NCBI RefSeq assembly: GCF_000374185.1
Contig: NZ_KB910518.1
Span: forward strand, 3,605,687-3,669,686
From: Paenibacillus sp. HW567
GTDB lineage: Bacteria; Bacillota; Bacilli; Paenibacillales; Paenibacillaceae
Direction of reading: 5' to 3'
Length of the DNA: 64,000 nucleotides
Of this stretch, positions 35,141 to 42,810 are shown in pieces. The position numbers were made by a program, and so were the translations under genes. The notes below the pieces were generated by a model. The model saw nothing but the letters and a program-made list of their open reading frames with translations, made no database searches and was not told the DNA's origin. Each line of letters begins with the position of its first letter. The first letter of the stretch is position 1.

Positions 35141-35269
35141 AACTTATCCCCCTTGCGTTACTTAAGCCCTGTTCCGTAAATATTCCCGCAGAATCAGAGT
35201 AAAGGATAAATCTAAAGTGCCTGTGAACAGACCCTTAAATAATTCTTAACTCCATTGGCCATTCCGAAC

Positions 35270-35311
35270 ACAAAAAAGCCGGAGCATCCTCCCGAAGGCG
35301 ATCTCTGGCTT
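35270..35311 (-). terminator. Terminator after the first response-regulator gene
   Basis: A 9-bp stem with one G-U pair (35276-35284 / 35303-35311) followed on the minus strand by TTTTTT (35275-35270), just past the response regulator stop. Confidence 0.85.
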
Positions 35312-35335
35312 GACTGACTGCAATATTAAGAATTA

Positions 35336-36025
35336 TTAGGAGCGGAACCGGTAGCCGGCGCCCCAAAGAGTCTCGATGTATAGCGGATTTGCCGAATCCT
35401 CTTCAATCTTCTCGCGGAGCTTACGGATATGCACCGTAACCGTCTGAGTATCCCCCAGGGAATCCACACCCCATAGCCGCTCAAAGAGCTGATCCTTGCT
35501 GAAGACATGATTGGGATGCAAAGCCAGGAAATAGAGCAGATCAAACTCCTTGGTGGTCAGCGAAACCTCCTCATCCCTGACAAAAGCGCGGCGCGAGTCC
35601 GGATTCAGCCTGAGTTCCCTGATTTCCAGCTCGCTTGTGGATGATCCGCGGCCCTTCAGGCGGTCATAACGGGATAAATGGGCTTTAACTCTGGCTACCA
35701 GCTCCGCAGGCTTGAAGGGCTTGGTAATATAATCATCTGCGCCAAGGCCAAGGCCGCGCACGATATCAATATCCTCCCGTCTGGCGGTGACCATAAGAAT
35801 GGGAATATCCAGCTCGTCGCGGATTTTTTTGCATACCTCGAAGCCATTCAGCTTGGGCAGCATGACATCCAGTACGATTAATTCGTATTTTCCGCTGAGA
35901 CCCAGCTCCAGGCCTTGCTCGCCATTAACGGCGATTTCAATCTCATATCCGTTCATCTCCAGATAGTCCCGCTGAAGCTCGGCAATCGAAGGCTCATCTT
36001 CCACTATCAGTATCGTTCGCTTCAC
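35336..36025 (-). CDS. OmpR/PhoB-type response regulator
   Basis: 229 residues. Receiver domain with the acidic pair in VEDEPS, phospho-acceptor Asp in IVLDVMLPKLNG, Thr in LMVTARRED and Lys in YITKPFKPAEL; then a winged-helix DNA-binding domain (RRAFVRDEEVSLTTKEFDLL ... DTQTVTVHIRKLREKIEED). It overlaps the upstream sensor kinase gene by 4 bases (ATGA), so kinase and regulator are made together. Likely targets are the exporter and lipid genes just downstream. Confidence 0.93.
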   Translation of the reverse strand: MKRTILIVEDEPSIAELQRDYLEMNGYEIEIAVNGEQGLELGLSGKYELIVLDVMLPKLNGFEVCKKIRDELDIPILMVTARREDIDIVRGLGLGADDYITKPFKPAELVARVKAHLSRYDRLKGRGSSTSELEIRELRLNPDSRRAFVRDEEVSLTTKEFDLLYFLALHPNHVFSKDQLFERLWGVDSLGDTQTVTVHIRKLREKIEEDSANPLYIETLWGAGYRFRS

Positions 36026-37488
36026 TGTCCTGCGCCCCCCTCTTCAATCGGTAAAACAATGCGGATCACTGTGCCCCCGCCTTCCCGGCTGTCCGCATAA
36101 ATCGCTCCCCCATGCTCCGTAAGAATCTGCTTGGCGATGGCAAGGCCCAGGCCGCTGCCGCCGGTATTGGTATTTCTGGACTGCTCGGCCCGGTAAAAGC
36201 GTTCAAAGATATGCGCGGCGGCTTCCGGCGGAATCCCCGGCCCGTTATCCCCAATAGCCAGTGTAAAGCGATCGCCCTCTACCCAGGTCTGAACCGTGAT
36301 TCTTTTCTCGGGCTTATCCATATACTTCAGACTGTTCTGAATGACGTTGCCCAGCACACGCTTGAACGAATCGCGGTCTACCGACACCCGTGCCGTTTCC
36401 CCGCCGTTCATGGCAATGTGCAGCTCCACCTCGCGTTTCTCCAGTTCCACCTTCAGCTCCTCAGCCCAGTCGTTCAGGTAAGGCAGAATAAACAGAGACT
36501 CGAAGGAGAAGGGCAGCTTCTGCATGTCCAGCTTCGAATACAGGAACAGCTCATCAATCAAATGGTCCATCTCACCGGCCTTGGCGGCAATGGTCCGCAT
36601 GTATTTTTCATTTTTCTCCGGTGAATCCGCCACGCCTTCGAGTATCCCGTCGACATACCCTTTAATGGCAGTAATCGGTGTCTTCAGATCATGGGAAATA
36701 TTCGTAACCAGCTCTTTGCGGTTCGTCTCATATTGCTGCTGCACAACAAGCGACTGCTGAAGTCTGGACCTCATCTCCTCAAAAGCCATCCCAAGCTGCC
36801 CCAGCTCGTCTTTGCCGCCAACCTCTACCTTGAAATCCAGGTCCCCTTCGCTCACCCGGCGGGCCGCTCTGCGCAGCTCCAGCAAGGGACGGATAATTTT
36901 TCTCGACATATAGGTCGTCAGCAGCGTATGGGTCAGCAGGAGGACGACTACCGTGCTCAGAAACAGAATCGGGAAAAAGGTTCTCACAAAGTGAACCAAA
37001 GGATCAATGGTGCTCACCAGAAAAATGCTGACCGGCTCTGAATGATTGGCTAACATATCAAATTGGGCGATTTGATACCAGTCATTGTTATATTTCAGCC
37101 GAAAAGGTTCGTTATGAGAGCCGGCTTCCTTGAAGTCCGGCAATTTCCCGGTTAACCCTTGCTTCTGCAGGAGATCCGCTGAAGCATACAGCGTCTTGCT
37201 CCCGGAGCGGATAAATATTGAAGTATTCTTCTTGAGCATATCCGCCGATAAATCATCCAGAAAAGAGGTATCTGTCAGCAAATTCGAATTTTGCATGAAG
37301 GTAATCTTAATGAGATTTCGGGTGTCGCTCTCTTCCATGCCTTCAAATCTATTCTCATACGTGCTTTTCAGGTTCTGTACATCTCCATGATAGACAATGG
37401 TCAGCAGCATGGCTGTCAGAAACAGCAAAATCAGCGGTACCACCAGCATCGCCGCATAGGACAGGAGAAATTTCAAGCGAATCGACAT
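36022..37488 (-). CDS. Sensor histidine kinase
   Basis: 488 residues from the ATG at 37488 (AGGGGG 9 bases before). Two membrane helices (SIRLKFLLSYAAMLVVPLIL; LSTVVVLLLTHTLLTTY) flank an extracellular domain of about 130 residues. Then a HAMP domain, the histidine box VTNISHDLKTPITAIKGYVD, the N box VIQNSLKYMD and G boxes GDNGPGIPP and GGSGLGLAIAK. The large extracellular domain argues for direct ligand or envelope sensing. The kinase gene comes first and the regulator second, the reverse of the usual order. Confidence 0.92.
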   Translation of the reverse strand: MSIRLKFLLSYAAMLVVPLILLFLTAMLLTIVYHGDVQNLKSTYENRFEGMEESDTRNLIKITFMQNSNLLTDTSFLDDLSADMLKKNTSIFIRSGSKTLYASADLLQKQGLTGKLPDFKEAGSHNEPFRLKYNNDWYQIAQFDMLANHSEPVSIFLVSTIDPLVHFVRTFFPILFLSTVVVLLLTHTLLTTYMSRKIIRPLLELRRAARRVSEGDLDFKVEVGGKDELGQLGMAFEEMRSRLQQSLVVQQQYETNRKELVTNISHDLKTPITAIKGYVDGILEGVADSPEKNEKYMRTIAAKAGEMDHLIDELFLYSKLDMQKLPFSFESLFILPYLNDWAEELKVELEKREVELHIAMNGGETARVSVDRDSFKRVLGNVIQNSLKYMDKPEKRITVQTWVEGDRFTLAIGDNGPGIPPEAAAHIFERFYRAEQSRNTNTGGSGLGLAIAKQILTEHGGAIYADSREGGGTVIRIVLPIEEGGAGQ

Positions 37489-37814
37489 ATCCGGTAATCC
37501 CCCTGCCTTTTTAGTTCCTATCATACGACATTTCACACAGCATCCGTAAGTCATGCCGCAATGGTAAGTCTAATGTACTCCGCAAGTATAAACTGGTCAT
37601 GAAGCTTTTCTTAAGCGTTTATTAATTTAATCATCCCGATGCATTATACCCTGTCAATAAGAAGCAGATGTGAAAATTCTAATCGTACTCTAATAAAAGG
37701 GAAAAAAGCCATACGTACTCAGCGGTTCCTCAGCACTTGGTAAATGTTGCTTCATTTATGTGTGATAGAGTTTGTTCAGGTGATCACCCAAACACAGGAA
37801 ATGGGAGGTAACAT
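37489..37814. other. Divergent intergenic region
   Basis: 326 bases between the divergent sensor kinase and NlpC/P60 genes. It is AT-rich, should hold both promoters, and ends with GGGAGG ahead of the peptidase. I see no gene and no strong repeat in it. Confidence 0.5.
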
Positions 37815-38333
37815 ATGAATACAGCTAACAAAAAAAGACGTCTCCGCAATTTGAGTATTGGAGTCAGCTTAGGGGTAGCCTTGCTTTCAGCCGGGACAGG
37901 TTTTTTGGACAACACCAATAGGGCCTATGCAGCTACAGCTACAGCTTCAACTTCAGCTTCAGCTACAACTATTGCGGATCAAATCATCTCGACGGGCCTA
38001 ACCTATCAAGGAGTTCCCTATCAATTCGGAGCTAAATCCGGAAGAACCGATGTTTTCGACTGCTCCTCTTTTACACAGTTTGTATTTAAACAGAGTGGAA
38101 TAACTCTTCCCCGCTCTTCCAAACAGCAGTCCACTGTCGGCACATTCGTACCGAGGGATCAGCTTCAGCCGGGAGACCTTGTATTCTTCTATTCCCCTAT
38201 TCATCACGTTGCCATCTATATGGGCGATGGAAAATTGCTGCACACGTTTGGAAAAGGGGGCGTCACCGTCACTCCTCTGAACACAGGCTGGTGGAACTCG
38301 CACTACGCAACAGCGCGCAGAGTCTTGCCATAA
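37815..38333 (+). CDS. Secreted NlpC/P60 (C40) peptidoglycan peptidase
   Basis: 172 residues. Signal peptide with cleavage near AYA-A (residue 39), a short Thr/Ala/Ser-rich linker, then the catalytic domain: Cys83 in DCSSFTQFV, His131 in HHVAIYMGDGK, and His143 (LLHTFG) as the likely third residue. Such enzymes cut stem-peptide bonds (usually D-Glu to diamino acid) during wall turnover or spore germination. There is no SH3 or LysM anchor. ATG follows GGGAGG. The divergent sensor kinase and the convergent second two-component pair are also envelope-related. Confidence 0.92.
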   Translation: MNTANKKRRLRNLSIGVSLGVALLSAGTGFLDNTNRAYAATATASTSASATTIADQIISTGLTYQGVPYQFGAKSGRTDVFDCSSFTQFVFKQSGITLPRSSKQQSTVGTFVPRDQLQPGDLVFFYSPIHHVAIYMGDGKLLHTFGKGGVTVTPLNTGWWNSHYATARRVLP

Positions 38334-38340
38334 AGAAGGG

Positions 38341-38376
38341 ACAAGCCGTTTCTGTGCATACACAGAGACGGCTTGT
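38341..38376. terminator. Bidirectional terminator
   Basis: A 16-bp stem with one mismatch (38341-38356 / 38361-38376) and loop CATA lies between the convergent NlpC/P60 and kinase genes, followed by TTGT. Confidence 0.85.
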
Positions 38377-38401
38377 TTGTCTATCTGGACCTATATAACG
38401 G

Positions 38402-39769
38402 TCAAGCATTCTGGATGGGAAGCACTGCCGGGAGCTTCACAATAACCTCCGTCCCTGCCCCCTTATTACTCTCAATTTGAATCCATCCGTGATGCTCCTC
38501 CACAATCGACTTGGCAATGGGCAGGCCCAGGCCTGTTCCCCCTGTCTTTCTGTGACGCGAGCTGTCGATACGGTAAAACCGTTCAAATACATGCTTTACT
38601 TCTCCCGGGGGGATTCCGATTCCGTAATCCTTAACGATAAATTGAACGGTTTCCGCTTGTCTAGCTATATGTATTTCTACCGGGGCTGTGCTGTATTTCA
38701 AGGCGTTGTCCAGTAAAATAATTAATAGCTGCTTCATTTTACTGTGATCCGCTTGAATCACCATATCCTTTTCCTCTGCATGCAGGATGATTCTTCTCGT
38801 GCTTAACTGCTTGAAGTGGGTAATCACTTGTTCACAGGTGTGTATCAGATCCACAGCTTGGAGCATCAATTGTCCGCCTTGCTGGGAGGAGGCCAGATTG
38901 AGCAACTGTTGTGTCATCACCCTCATGCGTTTAGTTTCCTCATAAATGGAGGTCACCGCCTCCTCCTGCACCTTTGTATCATGAGTTCCCCAGCGTCTGA
39001 GCATATTCGAGTACCCTTCTATAATCATTAGAGTTGTATTGAGCTCATGGGAGGCATCGGAAACAAACTGCTGCTGGCTCCAGAAGCTCTCCTCCAGCCT
39101 GTCCATCATCCGGTTAAACGTTTCTGTCATTTCAAAAAGTTCATCAGCACTTTGCCCCTTAACGGGAATCCTCTTGAAAGTCAGACTTCGTTCGATCTCC
39201 TTCATTGTCCGGATGCTGCTTGCGATGGGCTTCACGACTGTACGGGACAGCAGGCTTCCACCCAGCATACTCAGAAGTACTGCTCCGAAGGTAGTGAATG
39301 TCAGCGTCGTAACCAGAATACGGATGTTGGTCTCCAAATCATCCAGTTTCTCCGCGAATTCAAACCTGGTCAAGCTCCCGTTAGAACTGAACACAGGAAT
39401 ACAGACCACAAGTATTCGTTTGTCCTCCTTCTGCAGAAGCCTGATGCCTTTAGTAGCGCTATAATTAACCGATATCCCATCCAGATTAAAATCAGCACCC
39501 TTGGAGATATTGCGTTTGGCAGTTGAACCGGCCGCAGTAATCCGAATAACGTTATCTTCCGTTAATGAATCGTAGAGTAGTGAATCCCGGGCTTTCACAT
39601 TCAACAATCTTGCTTGTTCCACAATAGGCTCCCATTTGCCCAGCAGCAATTCACCTGCATTTTGAGCCGCATTATTAATAAATAATGAATACACTGCGAG
39701 ATCTACACATAATAAAATGCCAATAAGCAAAAGAGTAGTCAGTAAAGTGATTTTTGTTCCAAGCTTCAC
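38402..39769 (-). CDS. Sensor histidine kinase with atypical H-box
   Basis: 455 residues from the GTG at 39769, whose first bases overlap the regulator stop (GTGA), with GGAGGGGGAGGA upstream. Two membrane helices, an extracellular loop of about 120 residues, HAMP, dimerisation domain and ATPase (N box ILLDNALKYS, G boxes KDYGIGIPPG and GGTGLGLPIAK). The histidine box reads SHELNTTLMII: the usual Arg and Pro of HELRTPL are Asn and Thr. The phospho-accepting His and the following Glu and Thr are kept, so kinase activity should remain; phosphatase balance could be changed. Confidence 0.9.
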   Translation of the reverse strand: MKLGTKITLLTTLLLIGILLCVDLAVYSLFINNAAQNAGELLLGKWEPIVEQARLLNVKARDSLLYDSLTEDNVIRITAAGSTAKRNISKGADFNLDGISVNYSATKGIRLLQKEDKRILVVCIPVFSSNGSLTRFEFAEKLDDLETNIRILVTTLTFTTFGAVLLSMLGGSLLSRTVVKPIASSIRTMKEIERSLTFKRIPVKGQSADELFEMTETFNRMMDRLEESFWSQQQFVSDASHELNTTLMIIEGYSNMLRRWGTHDTKVQEEAVTSIYEETKRMRVMTQQLLNLASSQQGGQLMLQAVDLIHTCEQVITHFKQLSTRRIILHAEEKDMVIQADHSKMKQLLIILLDNALKYSTAPVEIHIARQAETVQFIVKDYGIGIPPGEVKHVFERFYRIDSSRHRKTGGTGLGLPIAKSIVEEHHGWIQIESNKGAGTEVIVKLPAVLPIQNA

Positions 39770-40470
39770 TCCTCCCCCTCCTTGATGCAATAACCAACCC
39801 CGCGGATAGTTTTGATCAGCTTGTTCTTGAAACCGGAGTCAATCTTTTTTCTCACATAAAGGATATAGACATCGACTATATTCGTATCACCGACAAAATC
39901 AAACCCCCAAACATGATTAATAATTTGCCCGCGGTTAAGCACGTGATTTTTGTTCTCTGTAAGATAAACCAATAGATCGAATTCTTTGGGGGTAAGCTCA
40001 ATCTTCCGGCCTTCACGAACCACATCTCTCGTATTTTTATTAATGATTAAATTTTCAATTTGAATATGGGCGGGTGACTCCACCGGAGAAGGGAGGGTTC
40101 CGCGAAGTCTGATATTGGCTCTGATTCTGGCCAGCAGCTCCTCAATTTCAAACGGCTTCGTGATGTAATCATTAGCTCCCTGATCTAACCCTGCTACTTT
40201 TTCAGAGGTGGTATTGCGGGCAGTTACCAGAATCACAGGAGTATAAGCATCCACTTTCCTTAATCTTCTTAAGACCTCCACTCCGTTAAGCTCAGGAAGC
40301 ATAATATCAAGAATAATGAGCTCCCATTCCTGACTGAGTGCCTTCTCTAATCCCTCTCTGCCGGTTTCAGCAATTTCAACACGATACCCCTCATGAGTCA
40401 GCTCCAGCTCCAGAAGCCGGGAGATTTTTGCTTCATCGTCTATAACCAATATGGACTGCTCCACATTCAT
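39766..40470 (-). CDS. OmpR-type response regulator
   Basis: 234 residues. Receiver domain with IDDEAKIS, Asp in IILDIMLPELNG and YITKPFEIEELLARI; winged helix from about 135 (REGRKIELTPKEFDLLVYL ... NIVDVYILYVRKKID). Regulator then kinase is the normal order. It lies downstream of nothing on this strand except the glycosyltransferase end, so a promoter should sit in 40471-40505. The family resembles ArlR/YkoG-like regulators; the target is unknown. Confidence 0.92.
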   Translation of the reverse strand: MNVEQSILVIDDEAKISRLLELELTHEGYRVEIAETGREGLEKALSQEWELIILDIMLPELNGVEVLRRLRKVDAYTPVILVTARNTTSEKVAGLDQGANDYITKPFEIEELLARIRANIRLRGTLPSPVESPAHIQIENLIINKNTRDVVREGRKIELTPKEFDLLVYLTENKNHVLNRGQIINHVWGFDFVGDTNIVDVYILYVRKKIDSGFKNKLIKTIRGVGYCIKEGEE

Positions 40471-40505
40471 ATCCCCCTTCGCTACCGTGCTTAAGCTGAA
40501 AAATA

Positions 40506-40540
40506 GACAGGAACCACCCGTTTGGGAGTAGTATCCTGTC
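40506..40540 (-). terminator. Terminator after the family-4 glycosyltransferase gene
   Basis: A 7-bp stem GACAGGA / TCCTGTC (40506-40512 / 40534-40540) with a T-rich run after it on the minus strand (TATTTTTC). Confidence 0.65.
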
Positions 40541-40561
40541 CAGTTTCATTTCTTATTCATG

Positions 40562-41590
40562 TTAATCCTGCACTGGATTGACATTTTGATTGCCGGATTT
40601 CCTCTTAAGAACTTCGTGATATATCCTCAAATAACTGTCTGTCATTTTTTTATTGGTGAACCGTGTATGAACATACCCTCTCAAAAGGTGCGGAGAAGGA
40701 TATTTTTTCTGACGGACCTTTACTGCCATTTCATTCACAGTACTACAGATCAGAGCAGGAAATCCGGACAATACTTCCGGCACCGAGCCTCTTCTGAGTG
40801 CCAGCACCGGAGTACCGCAAGCCATACTTTCCACCATTACAAGACCAAAGGGTTCTTCCCATAATGACGTGAACAGCACACATTCCGCATGCTTGATCAG
40901 CTTTTGCTTCACTTTTCCACCCACAGGCCCAACATATTGGATCTTCGGATTGTTCCGTATGCGCGGGATAACCTCTCTCCGAAAAAAATCAGGGGCCTTT
41001 ACCGGGCCGGCGATAATCAGCCTCTTCCCCGTCTTCTCAGCAACTTGTATGGCCTGCAATACCCCCTTATTACGAATAATCCTGCCCAGAAACAACATGT
41101 ATTCATGTTTTTCTGTGCTAAATTCATATTCACTAGGGTTTATCCCATTATAAACGTATAAGCCTTTGTTGTTTCCGAGTAGCCTGCGGGCACGCTGACT
41201 TACGTATACGGGATACCTGACCCGCCGCTTGACCGGGATATGGACAGTGCACACTGTAGGAATCCTTGGATTCACTGTGCCAAGCGCAGAACGGAACGAA
41301 TGGTCATGGATAATATCCGTCCCCTCAGGAATTCTGCCCAGTACAAATCTCGCGAGGCCTTCATGCCTAAGCCCCTTTGGATAAGGGATAAGCTTTGCCT
41401 TGCTCCGGCTCCCCGAAGCCGCAAATAAATAGACCTCATGTCCCCGTCTAACCAGTTCCTCCGTCAGCTCATATACAATTTTCTCAGTCCCTCCCTTAAC
41501 AGAAGGCAGAGGCTGGGCTTGCGGATAATTTGAGATCACTTGTACAATTGTTAATTTATTATTTTCTGGAAGCTTAACGGTCTTTTTCAT
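40562..41590 (-). CDS. Glycosyltransferase family 4
   Basis: 342 residues with a GT-B fold: N-terminal half with GGTEKIVYELTEELVRRGHEVYLF and TDIIHDHSFRSALG, C-terminal half with LFLGRIIRNKGVLQAIQVA, KLIKHAECVLFTSLWEEPFGLVMVESMACGTPVLAL (the EX7E-type nucleotide-sugar site). No signal peptide or membrane helix, so it acts in the cytosol on a nucleotide-sugar donor. The acceptor is unknown. It stands alone, transcribed toward the response regulator and away from the small secreted protein. Confidence 0.88.
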   Translation of the reverse strand: MKKTVKLPENNKLTIVQVISNYPQAQPLPSVKGGTEKIVYELTEELVRRGHEVYLFAASGSRSKAKLIPYPKGLRHEGLARFVLGRIPEGTDIIHDHSFRSALGTVNPRIPTVCTVHIPVKRRVRYPVYVSQRARRLLGNNKGLYVYNGINPSEYEFSTEKHEYMLFLGRIIRNKGVLQAIQVAEKTGKRLIIAGPVKAPDFFRREVIPRIRNNPKIQYVGPVGGKVKQKLIKHAECVLFTSLWEEPFGLVMVESMACGTPVLALRRGSVPEVLSGFPALICSTVNEMAVKVRQKKYPSPHLLRGYVHTRFTNKKMTDSYLRIYHEVLKRKSGNQNVNPVQD

Positions 41591-41778
41591 TATAGCCGAG
41601 CTCCCTTCAGCTCTTCGTTGTTATCCTGCAGGTTCAGGGATACATTAAGCTATGCAATTAAACAAATCTTGACCGGGCACCGGACGACATTGACCGGTGG
41701 CATTATTTGACTAACTAAAAACCGGGCTTTAGGCAATATTAATTTCGGGGAAAAACTCTTCGAGGAGGAATTTATTTA

Positions 41779-42117
41779 ATGAAAAAGTTGTCTGTAGCGA
41801 TCTTGTCCGTATGTTTGATGATGAGCGCCGCTTCTGTGGTACAAGCTGCTCCTGTTGAAACAAAGCATGAGCAAATGCATCATGAGAAGAAATTACATGC
41901 CGAAAGCGTCCACAAAGCAAAAATGCACAAAGAGCATGCTAAGAAAATGCACATGAAACAGCATGCAGTCAAAGGAATCAAGGCCAAAAGCATGGAAGGG
42001 AAAATGATAAAGGATAAAACCCTGAAGGCCAAAAGCCTGAATGCTAAGAGCATTAAAGCGAAAGCCACCAAAATGCCAAAATCCGGCTTCGGCGGTGCCA
42101 GCGAACAAATGGAATAG
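41779..42117 (+). CDS. Small secreted His/Met/Lys-rich protein with LPxTG-like tail
   Basis: 112 residues. A signal peptide (MKKLSVAILSVCLMM...VQA) is followed by a basic, His- and Met-rich middle (EQMHHEKKLHAESVHKAKMH, EHAKKMHMKQHAVKG) and a run of repeated K-A-K-S/K-A-K-T-like units (about residues 72-98). It ends MPKSGFGGASEQME. The PKSG segment resembles a sortase signal, and a sortase gene follows, but there is no hydrophobic segment or basic tail after it. The His/Met content suggests metal binding; Lys-rich repeats suggest binding to polyanions or crosslinking. ATG with AGGAGG 10 bases upstream. No family is known to me. Confidence 0.7.
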   Translation: MKKLSVAILSVCLMMSAASVVQAAPVETKHEQMHHEKKLHAESVHKAKMHKEHAKKMHMKQHAVKGIKAKSMEGKMIKDKTLKAKSLNAKSIKAKATKMPKSGFGGASEQME

Positions 42118-42123
42118 GAGGAT

Positions 42124-42160
42124 GAAAGAGGGTGAAGCTCACTTCTCCCTCTTTCTTTTC
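42124..42160 (+). terminator. Terminator or attenuator between substrate-like gene and sortase
   Basis: A 14-bp stem with one mismatch (42124-42137 / 42142-42155), loop CTCA, followed by CTTTTC. It ends 6 bases before the sortase ATG, so it probably sets the ratio of small protein to sortase messages. Confidence 0.8.
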
Positions 42161-42165
42161 TACAC

Positions 42166-42810
42166 ATGAAAAAAAGGCTGTCCGTATTTTTATTGATGTT
42201 CATTTGTCTCAGTCTTGCCGGCTGCTTCGAATCCCCGACCGGTCATAAGGAACAACCGGAGGACTTGACTCCCGAATCCGCGTTGTCTTCGCCAACCCCG
42301 CCGTCGCCGGCGGAAAAACCAAAAATGACAAAACTCGAAAAACCCGGGATTGTTCCGGTGAAATTTCTGCCGGACCGGATGGAGATTCCTTCGATCTCTG
42401 TGAAGGCAGCCATTAAGCCTGTTTCGATCCTGGCCAATGGTCAAATGGATGTGCCCAAGGACACCGATGTGGCGGGTATTCTGTATCCGGGAATTGTACC
42501 CGGGGAAAAGGGAAACGTTATTATTGACGGTCATGTGGACAGCTACACAGGTCCGGCGGTGTTCTACAAATTGAAGAGGCTGAAGCCGGGAGACCAAATT
42601 ATTGTCTCCGACAACAAAAACCACAAGCTGGCCTATACTGTCGAGTCGGCAGAGGTCTATCCTCCGGCAGAAGCGCCAGTGGAGCGGATATTCGGCAAAA
42701 CCGAGGAATACCGCCTGAATCTTATCACCTGTACGGGAAGGTACAGCAGAAAGAAAAAGGAACATGAGCACAGGTTGGTCATCTTTGCGAAGATAGGTGA
42801 TAAATCATGA
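42166..42810 (+). CDS. Sortase with lipoprotein signal (class D/F-like)
   Basis: 214 residues. The N-terminus is a lipoprotein signal with lipobox SLAGC (Cys20), unlike the membrane helix usual in sortases, then a Pro/Thr/Ser linker. The sortase barrel carries His123 in IIDGHVDSYTGPAVF, Cys189 in NLITCTGRY and Arg203 in HEHRLVIF, the full catalytic triad. Sortases cut after the Thr or Ser of an LPxTG-like motif and join the protein to an amino group. The spacing HVDSY...TCTG suits class F or D. ATG at 42166 has no good ribosome binding site. The amidase-domain gene overlaps its stop. Confidence 0.88.
   Translation: MKKRLSVFLLMFICLSLAGCFESPTGHKEQPEDLTPESALSSPTPPSPAEKPKMTKLEKPGIVPVKFLPDRMEIPSISVKAAIKPVSILANGQMDVPKDTDVAGILYPGIVPGEKGNVIIDGHVDSYTGPAVFYKLKRLKPGDQIIVSDNKNHKLAYTVESAEVYPPAEAPVERIFGKTEEYRLNLITCTGRYSRKKKEHEHRLVIFAKIGDKS

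Noticed and set aside
41880-42203. Open frame opposite the small His/Met/Lys-rich protein
   Set aside because: The plus-strand gene has a signal peptide and AGGAGG site. The repeated codons of that gene leave the opposite strand open by chance.
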